From assembly GCA_027484445.1 (NCBI GenBank), contig JAIXSY010000029.1:21145-85144 (forward strand): a stretch of DNA of 64,000 nt, in the 5' to 3' direction. The position numbers and the translations under genes are program-made. Below are positions 1 to 7,602 of the stretch, in pieces. Each line of letters opens with the position of its first letter. The first letter of the stretch is position 1. The stretch is from Verrucomicrobiaceae bacterium. Lineage in GTDB: Bacteria; Verrucomicrobiota; Verrucomicrobiia; Verrucomicrobiales; Verrucomicrobiaceae. The notes beneath the pieces were generated by a model. It had not been told where the DNA came from, ran no database searches, and saw nothing but the letters and a program-made list of their open reading frames with translations.

Positions 1-1001
1 GATTTCGTGGAGCTGAGGGCGATGCCCCGCGCGGCCTCCCCAGCCCAGGCCTGGATCGCGCTGGCCTCGGCGACATCGTTGTAGGGCGTGCCGGTGCCGT
101 GGGAGTTGATGTAGTCCACCTCGTGCGGCGACACGCCTGCTGCGGCGCAGGCCTCGCGCATGGTGCGAATGGCGGCTTTCCCCTCAGGGTCAGGTTGGGT
201 CAGGTGGTGCAGGTCGGTTGCGGTCGAGTAACCCGCAGCTGTGGCAAGCGCTTCGGGCGCATGGCGCTCGGCGGCTGCTTCAGCACTTTCGAGGACGACG
301 ACGGCTGCGCCTTCACCGAGTGCGAGACCATCGCGCGCAGCATCGAACGGCCTGGGGATGCCACTCGGGGCCAGGGCACGCAGCGTATCGAAGCCTGCAA
401 AGACGAGCTCTGCCAGAGCGTCGTAACCCCCCGCCAACACACGGCGGGCCCGGCCAGTTTGGATCATGGCCATGGCATCGCCGATGGCGTTGGCACCGCT
501 GGCACAGGCGTTGGAGACGATCAGGATCGGCCCGTGCCAGTCATACTCCGCTGCGATGGCTGCGATTTGTTTCTGCGGCTGATAAAACTCGACACGCGAG
601 AGCTGCCCAGGCACACGGTTGGGGCTGGCGATGGCCGTGCGAAAGTAGTCCTGGCCCACACTCATTGCCCCAGCCGAGGTGCCGATGATGATGGCATCAA
701 TGCCACTCAGGTTGGGCATTTTTGCCATCTCCAGGGCTTCGCGCACGGCCAGCAGCAGCATCTTTGTGCCGCGGTCGATGAGGGCTTCTCGACGCCGTGG
801 GGTGCGGAGGAAGAGCCGCTCCTCGGGCAGCACGACTTGTGCGGCTGTTTTGGCGATGCGTTCACTCACATCGAAAGAGGTCACAGGTGTGAAGTTCATC
901 CGGTTGACCCGAAAAGAAGCCTCATTTTCGCGCCAGTTCAGCCCTAGCGGAGACACGATACCTGCACCGGTGACGAGAATTGTTGGGGAAGGAGGAACCA
1001 C
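1..1001 (-). CDS. beta-ketoacyl-ACP synthase (FabF/KAS II-like), C-terminus beyond the left edge
   Basis: Condensing enzyme that joins malonyl-ACP to an acyl chain in fatty-acid or polyketide-type synthesis. The frame stays open to the window edge. Translation shows an N-terminal ILVTGAGIVSPLG start, the nucleophile motif SNACASG with its cysteine (so it is not a chain-length-factor homologue), the active-site histidine in NSHGTGT, and an STK motif at the edge. The second catalytic histidine lies outside the window. The GTG at 1001 starts just before the conserved domain; an in-frame ATG at 1067 would add 22 residues that do not look conserved. It is divergent from an SDR reductase, so the two may share a lipid or polyene pathway; that link is inference. 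Confidence 0.9.
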   Translation of the reverse strand, partial: MVPPSPTILVTGAGIVSPLGLNWRENEASFRVNRMNFTPVTSFDVSERIAKTAAQVVLPEERLFLRTPRRREALIDRGTKMLLLAVREALEMAKMPNLSGIDAIIIGTSAGAMSVGQDYFRTAIASPNRVPGQLSRVEFYQPQKQIAAIAAEYDWHGPILIVSNACASGANAIGDAMAMIQTGRARRVLAGGYDALAELVFAGFDTLRALAPSGIPRPFDAARDGLALGEGAAVVVLESAEAAAERHAPEALATAAGYSTATDLHHLTQPDPEGKAAIRTMREACAAAGVSPHEVDYINSHGTGTPYNDVAEASAIQAWAGEAARGIALSSTK

Positions 1002-1228
1002 GAAAAATCGAGGATAGAAACGGCAGGACGTCCTGGATGGGTGCGACAGCTTCACCAGCAAGAGCATCAGCGGTGAGGAATCAGCCATCCGCTGAGGTGT
1101 TAAACGCGGAGTGAAGCCCGGTGTCAAAGGTTTGGTGCATTCTGTAGGCGCATGTCACATGGCTGCTTCTGACATGTCCACCGCTCCTTGTGGCTTGAGG
1201 CGGTGCCTGCGTTTCGCTAAAGGAGGGC

Positions 1229-2032
1229 ATGAGTCATTCTCTTCTTCAGATTCAGGGACGGGTGATCGTCGTCATGGGGGGCACCACGGGGCTCGGTCTG
1301 TCGGCAGCGCGTGCGCTGGTCGCTCACGGGGCGCAGGTGGTGGTGTGCAGTCGTTCTGAAGCGAATGTGGCCGCAGCTTTGGCGGAGTTGGGGCCCCAGG
1401 CTGCGGGCTGGGCCGGGGATGCGAGTCAGCCAGAGACGGCTGAACGTGCCATTGCCTTGGCCGTGGAGCGCTTTGGGCGGTTGGATGGCCTCTATCACGT
1501 CGCTGGTGGCAGTGGGCGCTCTCATGGCGATGGTGCGCTGCATGAAATGACCGATGAGGGCCTTCGCTACACGCTCGACCTGAATCTAGCCTCGATCCTT
1601 TTGTCCAATCGTGCTGCCGTGCGGCAATTCCTCGCGCAGGGCTGCGGTGGAGCCATCCTGAACATGGGCAGCGTGCTCGGGTGGTCGCCCTCGCCGGAGT
1701 TTTTTGCTAGCCATGCCTACGCTGCGGCCAAGGCGGGCATCCTGGGCTTCAGCCGGTCCATCGCCAGCTACTATGCCCCACAAAACATTCGCGTGAATGT
1801 CATCGCGCCCGCTTTGGTGGAGACTCCCATGTCCCGTCGGGCCGTCGGGAATGAGGCGGTCTTGGACTTCATTGCCCAAAAGCAGCCGCTGGATGGCGGT
1901 CGTGTGGGCGTGCCGGCGGACTGTGACGGTGCCGCTCTTTTTTTGCTCTCTCCCGCCGCGCGTTTCATCACAGGGCAGGTCATCGCCGTCGATGGTGGCT
2001 GGACAGTGAGCGAGGGACGTCCCCGAGGATGA
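1229..2032 (+). CDS. SDR family NAD(P)-dependent oxidoreductase
   Basis: Short-chain dehydrogenase/reductase of 267 residues, the usual length. The Rossmann glycine motif is GGTTGLG near residue 17 rather than TGxxxGIG; a catalytic-type YAAAK lies near residue 165, followed by RVNVIAPALVETPM, typical of 3-oxoacyl reductase or glucose-dehydrogenase-like members. The C-terminus ITGQVIAVDGGW is classical. A strong AAGGAGG lies immediately upstream (1219-1226), closer to the ATG than usual. It is divergent from the ketoacyl synthase, which suggests but does not prove a role reducing 3-oxoacyl intermediates. The substrate cannot be read from the sequence. A heptamer array begins right after the stop. 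Confidence 0.9.
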   Translation: MSHSLLQIQGRVIVVMGGTTGLGLSAARALVAHGAQVVVCSRSEANVAAALAELGPQAAGWAGDASQPETAERAIALAVERFGRLDGLYHVAGGSGRSHGDGALHEMTDEGLRYTLDLNLASILLSNRAAVRQFLAQGCGGAILNMGSVLGWSPSPEFFASHAYAAAKAGILGFSRSIASYYAPQNIRVNVIAPALVETPMSRRAVGNEAVLDFIAQKQPLDGGRVGVPADCDGAALFLLSPAARFITGQVIAVDGGWTVSEGRPRG

Positions 2033-2033
2033 T

Positions 2034-2141
2034 AAGAAACCAAGAACCAAGAACCAGGAACCAAGAACCAAGAACCAAGAACCAGGAACCAGGAACCAGG
2101 AACCAGGAACCAAGAACCAGGAACCAGGAACCAAGAACCAG
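2034..2141. repeat. heptanucleotide tandem array (AAGAACC/AGGAACC units)
   Basis: About 15 tandem 7-nt units of AAGAACC and AGGAACC follow directly after the SDR stop codon. The same motif occurs in the opposite orientation at 2314-2350 and, degenerate, at 11473-11523. Unit order is irregular, as expected of slippage-prone simple repeats. Confidence 0.95.
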
Positions 2142-2149
2142 CCCCCTCT

Positions 2150-2305
2150 TCATTCTGGCTGATCCATGTCAGGCGTATGCAGCTCCACAGCGTGTAGTTT
2201 TTCGCTTTCGCCAGGGCTGGTCAGCACCTTGTAGATGCACCAGGAAAAAAGGCAGGTGACGGTGCCCACGGAGAGCAGCATGACAGAAAAGCCGGCGGTA
2301 GTCAT
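2150..2305 (-). CDS. metS: MetS-like small subunit of an NSS transporter
   Basis: A 51-residue protein (starts MTTAGFSVMLLSVGTVTC) lies directly downstream of the Na+-dependent NSS transporter on the same strand. Residues 5-27 form one hydrophobic segment ending in FSWCIYKVL, then a short polar tail. Small single-pass MetS subunits accompany NSS transporters such as the methionine/alanine importer MetPS of Corynebacterium, and this gene has the right size, order and topology. The assignment rests on context and topology rather than a long alignment. Heptamer repeats lie on both sides of the gene in inverted orientation, within about 10 nt of its ends. Confidence 0.7.
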   Translation of the reverse strand: MTTAGFSVMLLSVGTVTCLFSWCIYKVLTSPGESEKLHAVELHTPDMDQPE

Positions 2306-2313
2306 GGGTGTCT

Positions 2314-2350
2314 TTGTTCTTGGTTCTTGGTTCTTGGTTCTTGGTTCTAA
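2314..2350. repeat. heptanucleotide array (GGTTCTT), inverted relative to 2034-2141
   Basis: Five GGTTCTT-type units lie between the transporter stop codon and the small subunit start. They are the reverse complement of the array on the other side of the small gene, so the transcript of this 200-nt interval could fold into a long stem enclosing metS. Confidence 0.9.
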
Positions 2351-2358
2351 GTTTCTCG

Positions 2359-4092
2359 TTAGTCGTGCTTGGGCAGGCCACGCTCGGCGCGGGCATAGGC
2401 TTTGCTGCGAGCGGTCATGAGCGCGAAGAAGAGGAAAGCCGCCAGGACTAGCGCCATGCTGAGCTGCGCGGCGAGGTTGGCTTTGTCTCCGAAAAGGTCA
2501 GTGACGTAGCTGGACACGGCACCTGACTTTAGCGTGGCGAGGTCGAAGCCGAAGATTTCCTTCATCAACCAGAGGGCGAAAATGGTAAGCAGGAAGCCGG
2601 GGCAGATCCATTGAATGATCGGACGAAAGATAGCGGGCACCGGGAAGGCTGCGCCATGGTTCATTTCCTTGAAGCCTCGGTCGATGCCCCAAACCCAGCC
2701 GAAGACAATGATCTGAATCGTGGCCAGCAGGAAGATCAGGAAGGTGCCTACCCAGAAGTCCAGCGTGTCCAGAGCCTTCAGGTCAGCCGTAAAGTAGAGC
2801 ACCATGCCAGTGCCAAAGGTGGTGAGCATGCTCAGGATGGTCACAGACGCCTTGCGCCCCACCCCCAGGGCTTCTTCGACAAAGGCGATGCCCGGTTGCA
2901 GCATCGAGATGGAACTCGTGACAGCTGCCAGGAAAAGCATGAAGAAAAAGGCTCCGCCAAAGAAGGCACCTGCTGGCATCTTCGAAAACACCAAGGGCAG
3001 CACCTTGAAGCCCAAGCCCACACCAGCCTGGCCGGCGATGCCTGCCACGCCTAGGAAAGCCACGGCGGCAGGAATGGTGATGAGGCCGCCCAGGGCTACC
3101 TCGCAGAATTCATTCGCACTGCTCGCCGTGAGGCCGCTCAAGACGACATCGTCTTTCGGCTTCATGTAGCTGGCATAGACGATGATGACGCCGAAGCCGA
3201 CGGACAGGCTGAAAAAGATCTGGCCTGCCGCTGCGAGCCACAGGCTGGGATTCCAGAGCTGGCTCCAGGGGGAGATGGTGATGAGCTTCAGGCTGCCGTT
3301 GCTGGCGGCGACTTCTTTTTCTGCCGCCACGATGGCGGCGGCACCGACCACCTCGCGTGGTTTGTCTTCAGCCGTAGGAGCGGTTTTCACGACTTGGACC
3401 TTGCTGGGATTCCACATGTAGCCCAGGCCATTCACCACACTGTCGTGGGGGCGATTCGCATCGGGTGCGCCCAGCGTCATCACACGGGCCAGGACGACCA
3501 GCGCTAGTACGATCAGGAGAGGCATGCCGATGTTGCACATTTTCTCGATGCCACCGGAGAGGCCACGATAGATGAGGTAGAAATTGAAGACGAAAACGGC
3601 CAGCAGCCAGGGCAGAGCCGTGTCGATGCTGAACTTCATCGCCGAGGCGTTGCTGGATGCCCCGACAAAATTCGCGAAGTAGCTGACTGTGTCCGTGGCG
3701 TCTTTGAAGTGCATGTTGCCGCTCCAGAAATTCACCGCGTAGCCAATGCACCAGGACTCGATCATCACGTAATACATGTAGATGATGACTGGAACGATCA
3801 CGCCGATGATGCCCGCATACTTTGCCCAGCGGCTGCGCACGATGCAGGCAAAGGCACCGGGGGCCGAATTGTAGCCCAGGCTGCCTGCGTAGCGGCCCAT
3901 GGCCCACTCGGCCCAGCCGATGGGCAGCCCGATGATCAGGAAGCTGATGGCATAGGCAAGCATGAAGGCACCTCCGCCATACTGCGCGGCTAGGCCCGGA
4001 AAGCGGAGAAAGTTCCCCAGCCCGACAGCGCTGCCTGCGACTGCCATGATCACCCCGAGGCGTGAACCCCATGCATCTTTGTTTTGTGCCAT
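2359..4092 (-). CDS. metP: sodium-dependent transporter, NSS (SNF) family
   Basis: Inner-membrane Na+-coupled amino-acid symporter of the neurotransmitter:sodium symporter (LeuT) fold, 577 residues. The N-terminus carries the family signature WGSRLGVIMAVAGSAVGLGN and FLRFPG, which build the Na+ and substrate site in TM1. About twelve hydrophobic segments follow. The start at 4092 (MAQNKDAWGS) matches the family; an ATG 14 codons upstream adds a non-conserved leader. The adjacent 51-residue MetS-like gene suggests a MetPS-type methionine or small neutral amino-acid importer, so the symbol is by context only. Residues about 245-285 form a charged loop that may be a lineage-specific insertion. 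Confidence 0.88.
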   Translation of the reverse strand: MAQNKDAWGSRLGVIMAVAGSAVGLGNFLRFPGLAAQYGGGAFMLAYAISFLIIGLPIGWAEWAMGRYAGSLGYNSAPGAFACIVRSRWAKYAGIIGVIVPVIIYMYYVMIESWCIGYAVNFWSGNMHFKDATDTVSYFANFVGASSNASAMKFSIDTALPWLLAVFVFNFYLIYRGLSGGIEKMCNIGMPLLIVLALVVLARVMTLGAPDANRPHDSVVNGLGYMWNPSKVQVVKTAPTAEDKPREVVGAAAIVAAEKEVAASNGSLKLITISPWSQLWNPSLWLAAAGQIFFSLSVGFGVIIVYASYMKPKDDVVLSGLTASSANEFCEVALGGLITIPAAVAFLGVAGIAGQAGVGLGFKVLPLVFSKMPAGAFFGGAFFFMLFLAAVTSSISMLQPGIAFVEEALGVGRKASVTILSMLTTFGTGMVLYFTADLKALDTLDFWVGTFLIFLLATIQIIVFGWVWGIDRGFKEMNHGAAFPVPAIFRPIIQWICPGFLLTIFALWLMKEIFGFDLATLKSGAVSSYVTDLFGDKANLAAQLSMALVLAAFLFFALMTARSKAYARAERGLPKHD

Positions 4093-4150
4093 ATAAAGCA
4101 AGCCTAGAAAGAACCGTGCCGTGAGACAACCCACAAAAATGAGTGAGCAT

Positions 4151-4169
4151 TAAAACCGGGCTACCCTGG
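4151..4169 (-). terminator. weak candidate intrinsic terminator of the secreted nuclease gene
   Basis: On the minus strand a five-pair stem (CCAGG/CCCGG with one wobble) just past the nuclease stop is followed by TTTTA. The stem is short, so this is only a candidate. Confidence 0.3.
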
Positions 4170-4175
4170 CTTGGC

Positions 4176-7100
4176 TCAGGGGCTGAGAACAAACCGAAGC
4201 CTCGTGAATCCACGGTTGGCATTCGGGTTTGGCAGACGAGCTTCGATGAGCTCGGTTCGTGCATCGAAGGGCAGGGGCGTGGCGTCAGGCGTTAGCTCGG
4301 TCCATTCGATCAAGTTGGACGACCACTCGACGATGATCTGCACGCCCCGTGCCTGGAGGTGGCGGCGGAACTGCATGCGCAGCTCGCCCGCCTGCGACGT
4401 GATCTGAGGATGCGGCGTCGCGGCCGGTGCTTCCGGGTTCAGGTTCATGGCAAATTCAGCCAAGTTCAGCAACCCATCGCCATCAGGATCATCCAGAGGT
4501 CCGGTCCCGCTGCCAGGTGCCCAGGTGCGCGTCGTCTGCCAAGTGGCGTAGTCCACCTCTGGGATGTTCAGGCGGATGCCGACCAAGACCGGGTCGTGGT
4601 CGCTGCTGCGGTAGGGCGTGCCGGTGTTGAGGTCCAGGGCGGGGCCGACTTTGTTTTCCTGATTGTAGTCCAGGTAGGAGGGTTCATCGGCATTGATGTG
4701 CCAGTGGTCCTGGCCAGTGATCTGCGCGGCCATGGTGGCATTCGCAAAGGCGTGGTCCAGCCGCCCGAGCTGGCCGCCCAGGCGGTAGCTGTAGTCTCCC
4801 GTGCCCTGGAAACGCTGCCCCTGATCCTGCCAACCGACAGCGCGCAGGGTATCGAGCGGATCTTCTTCGCCGTAGGAGTTGAGATCGCCGATGATCAGCA
4901 AATCAGGCTCGCCTGAAGTCGTGGCCACACCTTGCAGCCAAGTGTGCAATCGGGCCGCCTGTTGGCGGCGCAGGTCATTGTAGGCGGCTTGGCCGTCGTT
5001 TTGGTCAACATTAAGGCCAGTAGGGCCGGGGCTACCAGCAGACTTGGACTTCCAGTGGTTCACACACACGCCGAAGCGCTCGCCACTGTCTCTTTCTTCA
5101 AAGATCTGTGCCAGGGGGAAGCGCAGCGGGTCCAGGGTGGCATTGGGCACAAACCAGACGCTGTTCGTGTCCATCTGGCAGTCGCCGCGCAGAGTCAGTC
5201 GGGAGGGGCGGTATAGCAGCAGGCAGCGCACGTAATCTGCGCCATTGCCTGCCGCAGGGTAGCCGCCGGGCGGATCAGGCACCACCGCGTAGTCATCGGC
5301 CACGGCTTCATTCAGACCGGTCAGTAGATCTTGAATGCTGGCGCTGGAGTTTTGGATCTCCATCAGCCCCACGACGTGGGCATCCAGCCCGGCGATGGCG
5401 GCGATGACCTTGGCTCTTTGGCGGGCAAATTCATCAGCACTGCTAGCACCGCGGTCATTGCTGCCGCCAAAGGTGGTGAAGTAGTTCAGCACGTTCATGG
5501 AGCCGACCCGCAGGCGACCACCGACATTCGGCGGGCTGGTGGGGCGTGGATTGGCCTGAACCCAGGGCAGGGGCTCGCTGGGTTGCAGGCGGTAGGCATC
5601 ATTGCTGTAGCTGAGCACGGCCGTCAGGCCGGTCAGGGTATCGCCACAGCGGCGGGTGCCTTCAGCACTGAGGTGAGGCAGGGGAAAGGGGTAAATGGCG
5701 CTGGAGCCATCATCCAGAAGGATACAGCGCTGTGGTGCGGCACGCTCTTGGGCCTGGATTGCGGCCACATTGCTGCTGCCGCTGGTGGTGGTGCCGCTGG
5801 CGGGTACATCATTGGGGTCGATCGTTTCCGTAGGCACCGTCAGTGGGCCGTCGATGCAGAGGGTCAGCTCACCAAAGCGGGAGTAATTGTCATTCACACC
5901 TCCGCCGCCACTGCCGCTGTTGTTCGTCACGGAAAGGGTCTGCGGCAGCGTGACCCTCATGCCTTCGAGGTTTTCCAAGCTGATCGTGCTGGTCACAGGC
6001 AGCGTCATCGCCGTGGCGGTGGGCAGCTCAGCCGTGCCCAGCTTTTCCAGGGCAGTGATGTTCACGAGCTGGGTCTGGCTGCCGGATTCAGACACCGTGC
6101 CTGTCACGCGCACCACGTCTCCTAGCAGCACGGGAAAAGAGGCCGTGCTGGTGCGGTCCGAGACCCAGAGACCCTCGGAGGTGGCTGGGTTGCCATCCTC
6201 ATCCGCAGCCTCTTCTTGAAGGAAAAAGCCACCCAGCGCTGGACTGGCCCCCTGAAAGCTGCCCGTGACGATCCCCTGCACGCTGACCTGCGCGCCTGCC
6301 AGACGGCTGAAGCCATCGGTGCCCTGCACGCTAGAAATAGGCGTGAGCTGATCTGTGCCTGGCACGATGCTAAAGGCCCAGGTCTGATCGGCTGCCATGG
6401 CCTGGCTGGCGCTATTCGTGACCTGGCTGGCGATGATCCTGAGGCTGATCGTTTCCCCCGCTGGCCAGGGCGAGACCGGGGTCACGGTGTAGCGTAGAGG
6501 GCCCGCGTTGCTGGTCGTCACGGGCAGAGCGCCGCTGATGCTGCCGGTGGCCTCCACCCAGGTGCCAGTCACGGTCACGGGTTGGTCAAAAACAACCACC
6601 GCCGGGGTCGTAGGCGTGACGTTCGCGCTCGCTGCGGCGGGCCGCGTGCTGTGCACCAGCGGTGCTGTCGTGGAGGTGCCAGAGGCGTGAAAGAGCACAT
6701 CATCCAGCGCCAGCCCGTTGTCAGAGCCAGTCTCATCCAGGTCGCGCCAGCGCAGGATGAGCATTTGGCCATTCGCCCAGGAAATACCAGTCACGGTGGC
6801 ACTGCGCTCGATGCGATTGCTGCTGCTGTTGCCATTCATGCTAAAGGAACTGCCCGAAACTGCGCTCAGGGCAGGCGCATTCATATTGGCTACAGCGATG
6901 TGAGTGGCGGTGCTGTCGATGTCTCCGCTAGCGACGATGCGGTATTCGCCCGAAAAGCCGACCAGGGAACTCGTACCGCCATTACGCCACTGCTCTGCAT
7001 AAAAACCGATCGTGAAGCGGGTGATGGTCTGTCCTGTGTTGTTCACCAGCCGCCAGCCCAGATTGGCATCATGAGCTCCGGCTAAGGAGCCCAGTGCCCT

Positions 7101-7412
7101 GTCTGAGCTAGCAAGAATGCCATAAGAGTAGGCTGCTGTGGTTTGTGCTGACCCATCACCTACCAGGAAAATCAGCTGTGACCCACCTCTAGCGTGGATG
7201 CCCCAGCCCGTCGTTCCTGTAGCAAAAACCGGCGCTGCGGTCAGCTGTGCTGGGCCTTTGCCGATGCCGAGCGCAGCATAGTCAAAGGTGCCCGTCATGG
7301 GTAGCGAATCGAAGTCCTGCACTACCACCCCGCCTGTGTAGCTGAGCTGCCCCCAGGCCATCAGCCAAGGCCACAGCAGGAGGCCGAAAAAGGCAGCGGA
7401 GCGGTGCGACAT
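4176..7412 (-). CDS. secreted ExeM/NucH-family extracellular endonuclease
   Basis: A 1078-residue exported protein. Residues 1-22 are a signal peptide ending in WLMAWGQ. Residues about 25-245 look like a lectin/jelly-roll domain, about 250-350 a Big-like domain (VHSTRPAAASANVTPTTPAV), about 360-480 an OB-fold-like region (VSVQGIVTGSF, GLWVSDRTS). The nuclease domain covers about 640-990: RVGSMNVLNYFTTFGGSNDR, VVGLMEIQN, CVNHWKSK, IIGDLNSYGEEDP and SSDHDPVLVGI are the metal and phosphate-binding motifs of the exonuclease-endonuclease-phosphatase fold. A DPDGDGLLNLAEFAMNLNP Ca-binding motif near 1010 precedes a C-terminal domain common in verrucomicrobial exported proteins. Probable role: extracellular DNA degradation and phosphate or nucleotide scavenging. 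Confidence 0.9.
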   Translation of the reverse strand: MSHRSAAFFGLLLWPWLMAWGQLSYTGGVVVQDFDSLPMTGTFDYAALGIGKGPAQLTAAPVFATGTTGWGIHARGGSQLIFLVGDGSAQTTAAYSYGILASSDRALGSLAGAHDANLGWRLVNNTGQTITRFTIGFYAEQWRNGGTSSLVGFSGEYRIVASGDIDSTATHIAVANMNAPALSAVSGSSFSMNGNSSSNRIERSATVTGISWANGQMLILRWRDLDETGSDNGLALDDVLFHASGTSTTAPLVHSTRPAAASANVTPTTPAVVVFDQPVTVTGTWVEATGSISGALPVTTSNAGPLRYTVTPVSPWPAGETISLRIIASQVTNSASQAMAADQTWAFSIVPGTDQLTPISSVQGTDGFSRLAGAQVSVQGIVTGSFQGASPALGGFFLQEEAADEDGNPATSEGLWVSDRTSTASFPVLLGDVVRVTGTVSESGSQTQLVNITALEKLGTAELPTATAMTLPVTSTISLENLEGMRVTLPQTLSVTNNSGSGGGGVNDNYSRFGELTLCIDGPLTVPTETIDPNDVPASGTTTSGSSNVAAIQAQERAAPQRCILLDDGSSAIYPFPLPHLSAEGTRRCGDTLTGLTAVLSYSNDAYRLQPSEPLPWVQANPRPTSPPNVGGRLRVGSMNVLNYFTTFGGSNDRGASSADEFARQRAKVIAAIAGLDAHVVGLMEIQNSSASIQDLLTGLNEAVADDYAVVPDPPGGYPAAGNGADYVRCLLLYRPSRLTLRGDCQMDTNSVWFVPNATLDPLRFPLAQIFEERDSGERFGVCVNHWKSKSAGSPGPTGLNVDQNDGQAAYNDLRRQQAARLHTWLQGVATTSGEPDLLIIGDLNSYGEEDPLDTLRAVGWQDQGQRFQGTGDYSYRLGGQLGRLDHAFANATMAAQITGQDHWHINADEPSYLDYNQENKVGPALDLNTGTPYRSSDHDPVLVGIRLNIPEVDYATWQTTRTWAPGSGTGPLDDPDGDGLLNLAEFAMNLNPEAPAATPHPQITSQAGELRMQFRRHLQARGVQIIVEWSSNLIEWTELTPDATPLPFDARTELIEARLPNPNANRGFTRLRFVLSP

Positions 7413-7602
7413 CAGCCCAGTGCATAGCCGAGTCCATCGGCTCTGGCAAGATCGGTGCCACTCGCTGCGGTTGGGTCGGTCGCGAATTTGTCACCGAACG
7501 TCATTTGACGCCTCCCGCCGAATCGGGCGATGCAAACTGCTGGACGCAAATTCTCCCCCTGGCACGCGCTGTGCTTTGAGAGTAGTTCCCAACCCCTCCC
7601 GC

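Noticed and set aside
2034..2350. CRISPR-like or minisatellite coding sequence
   Set aside because: Units are 7 nt and tandem without spacers. Frames through them give repetitive RNQEPRT or GSWFLVP peptides, which are artefacts.
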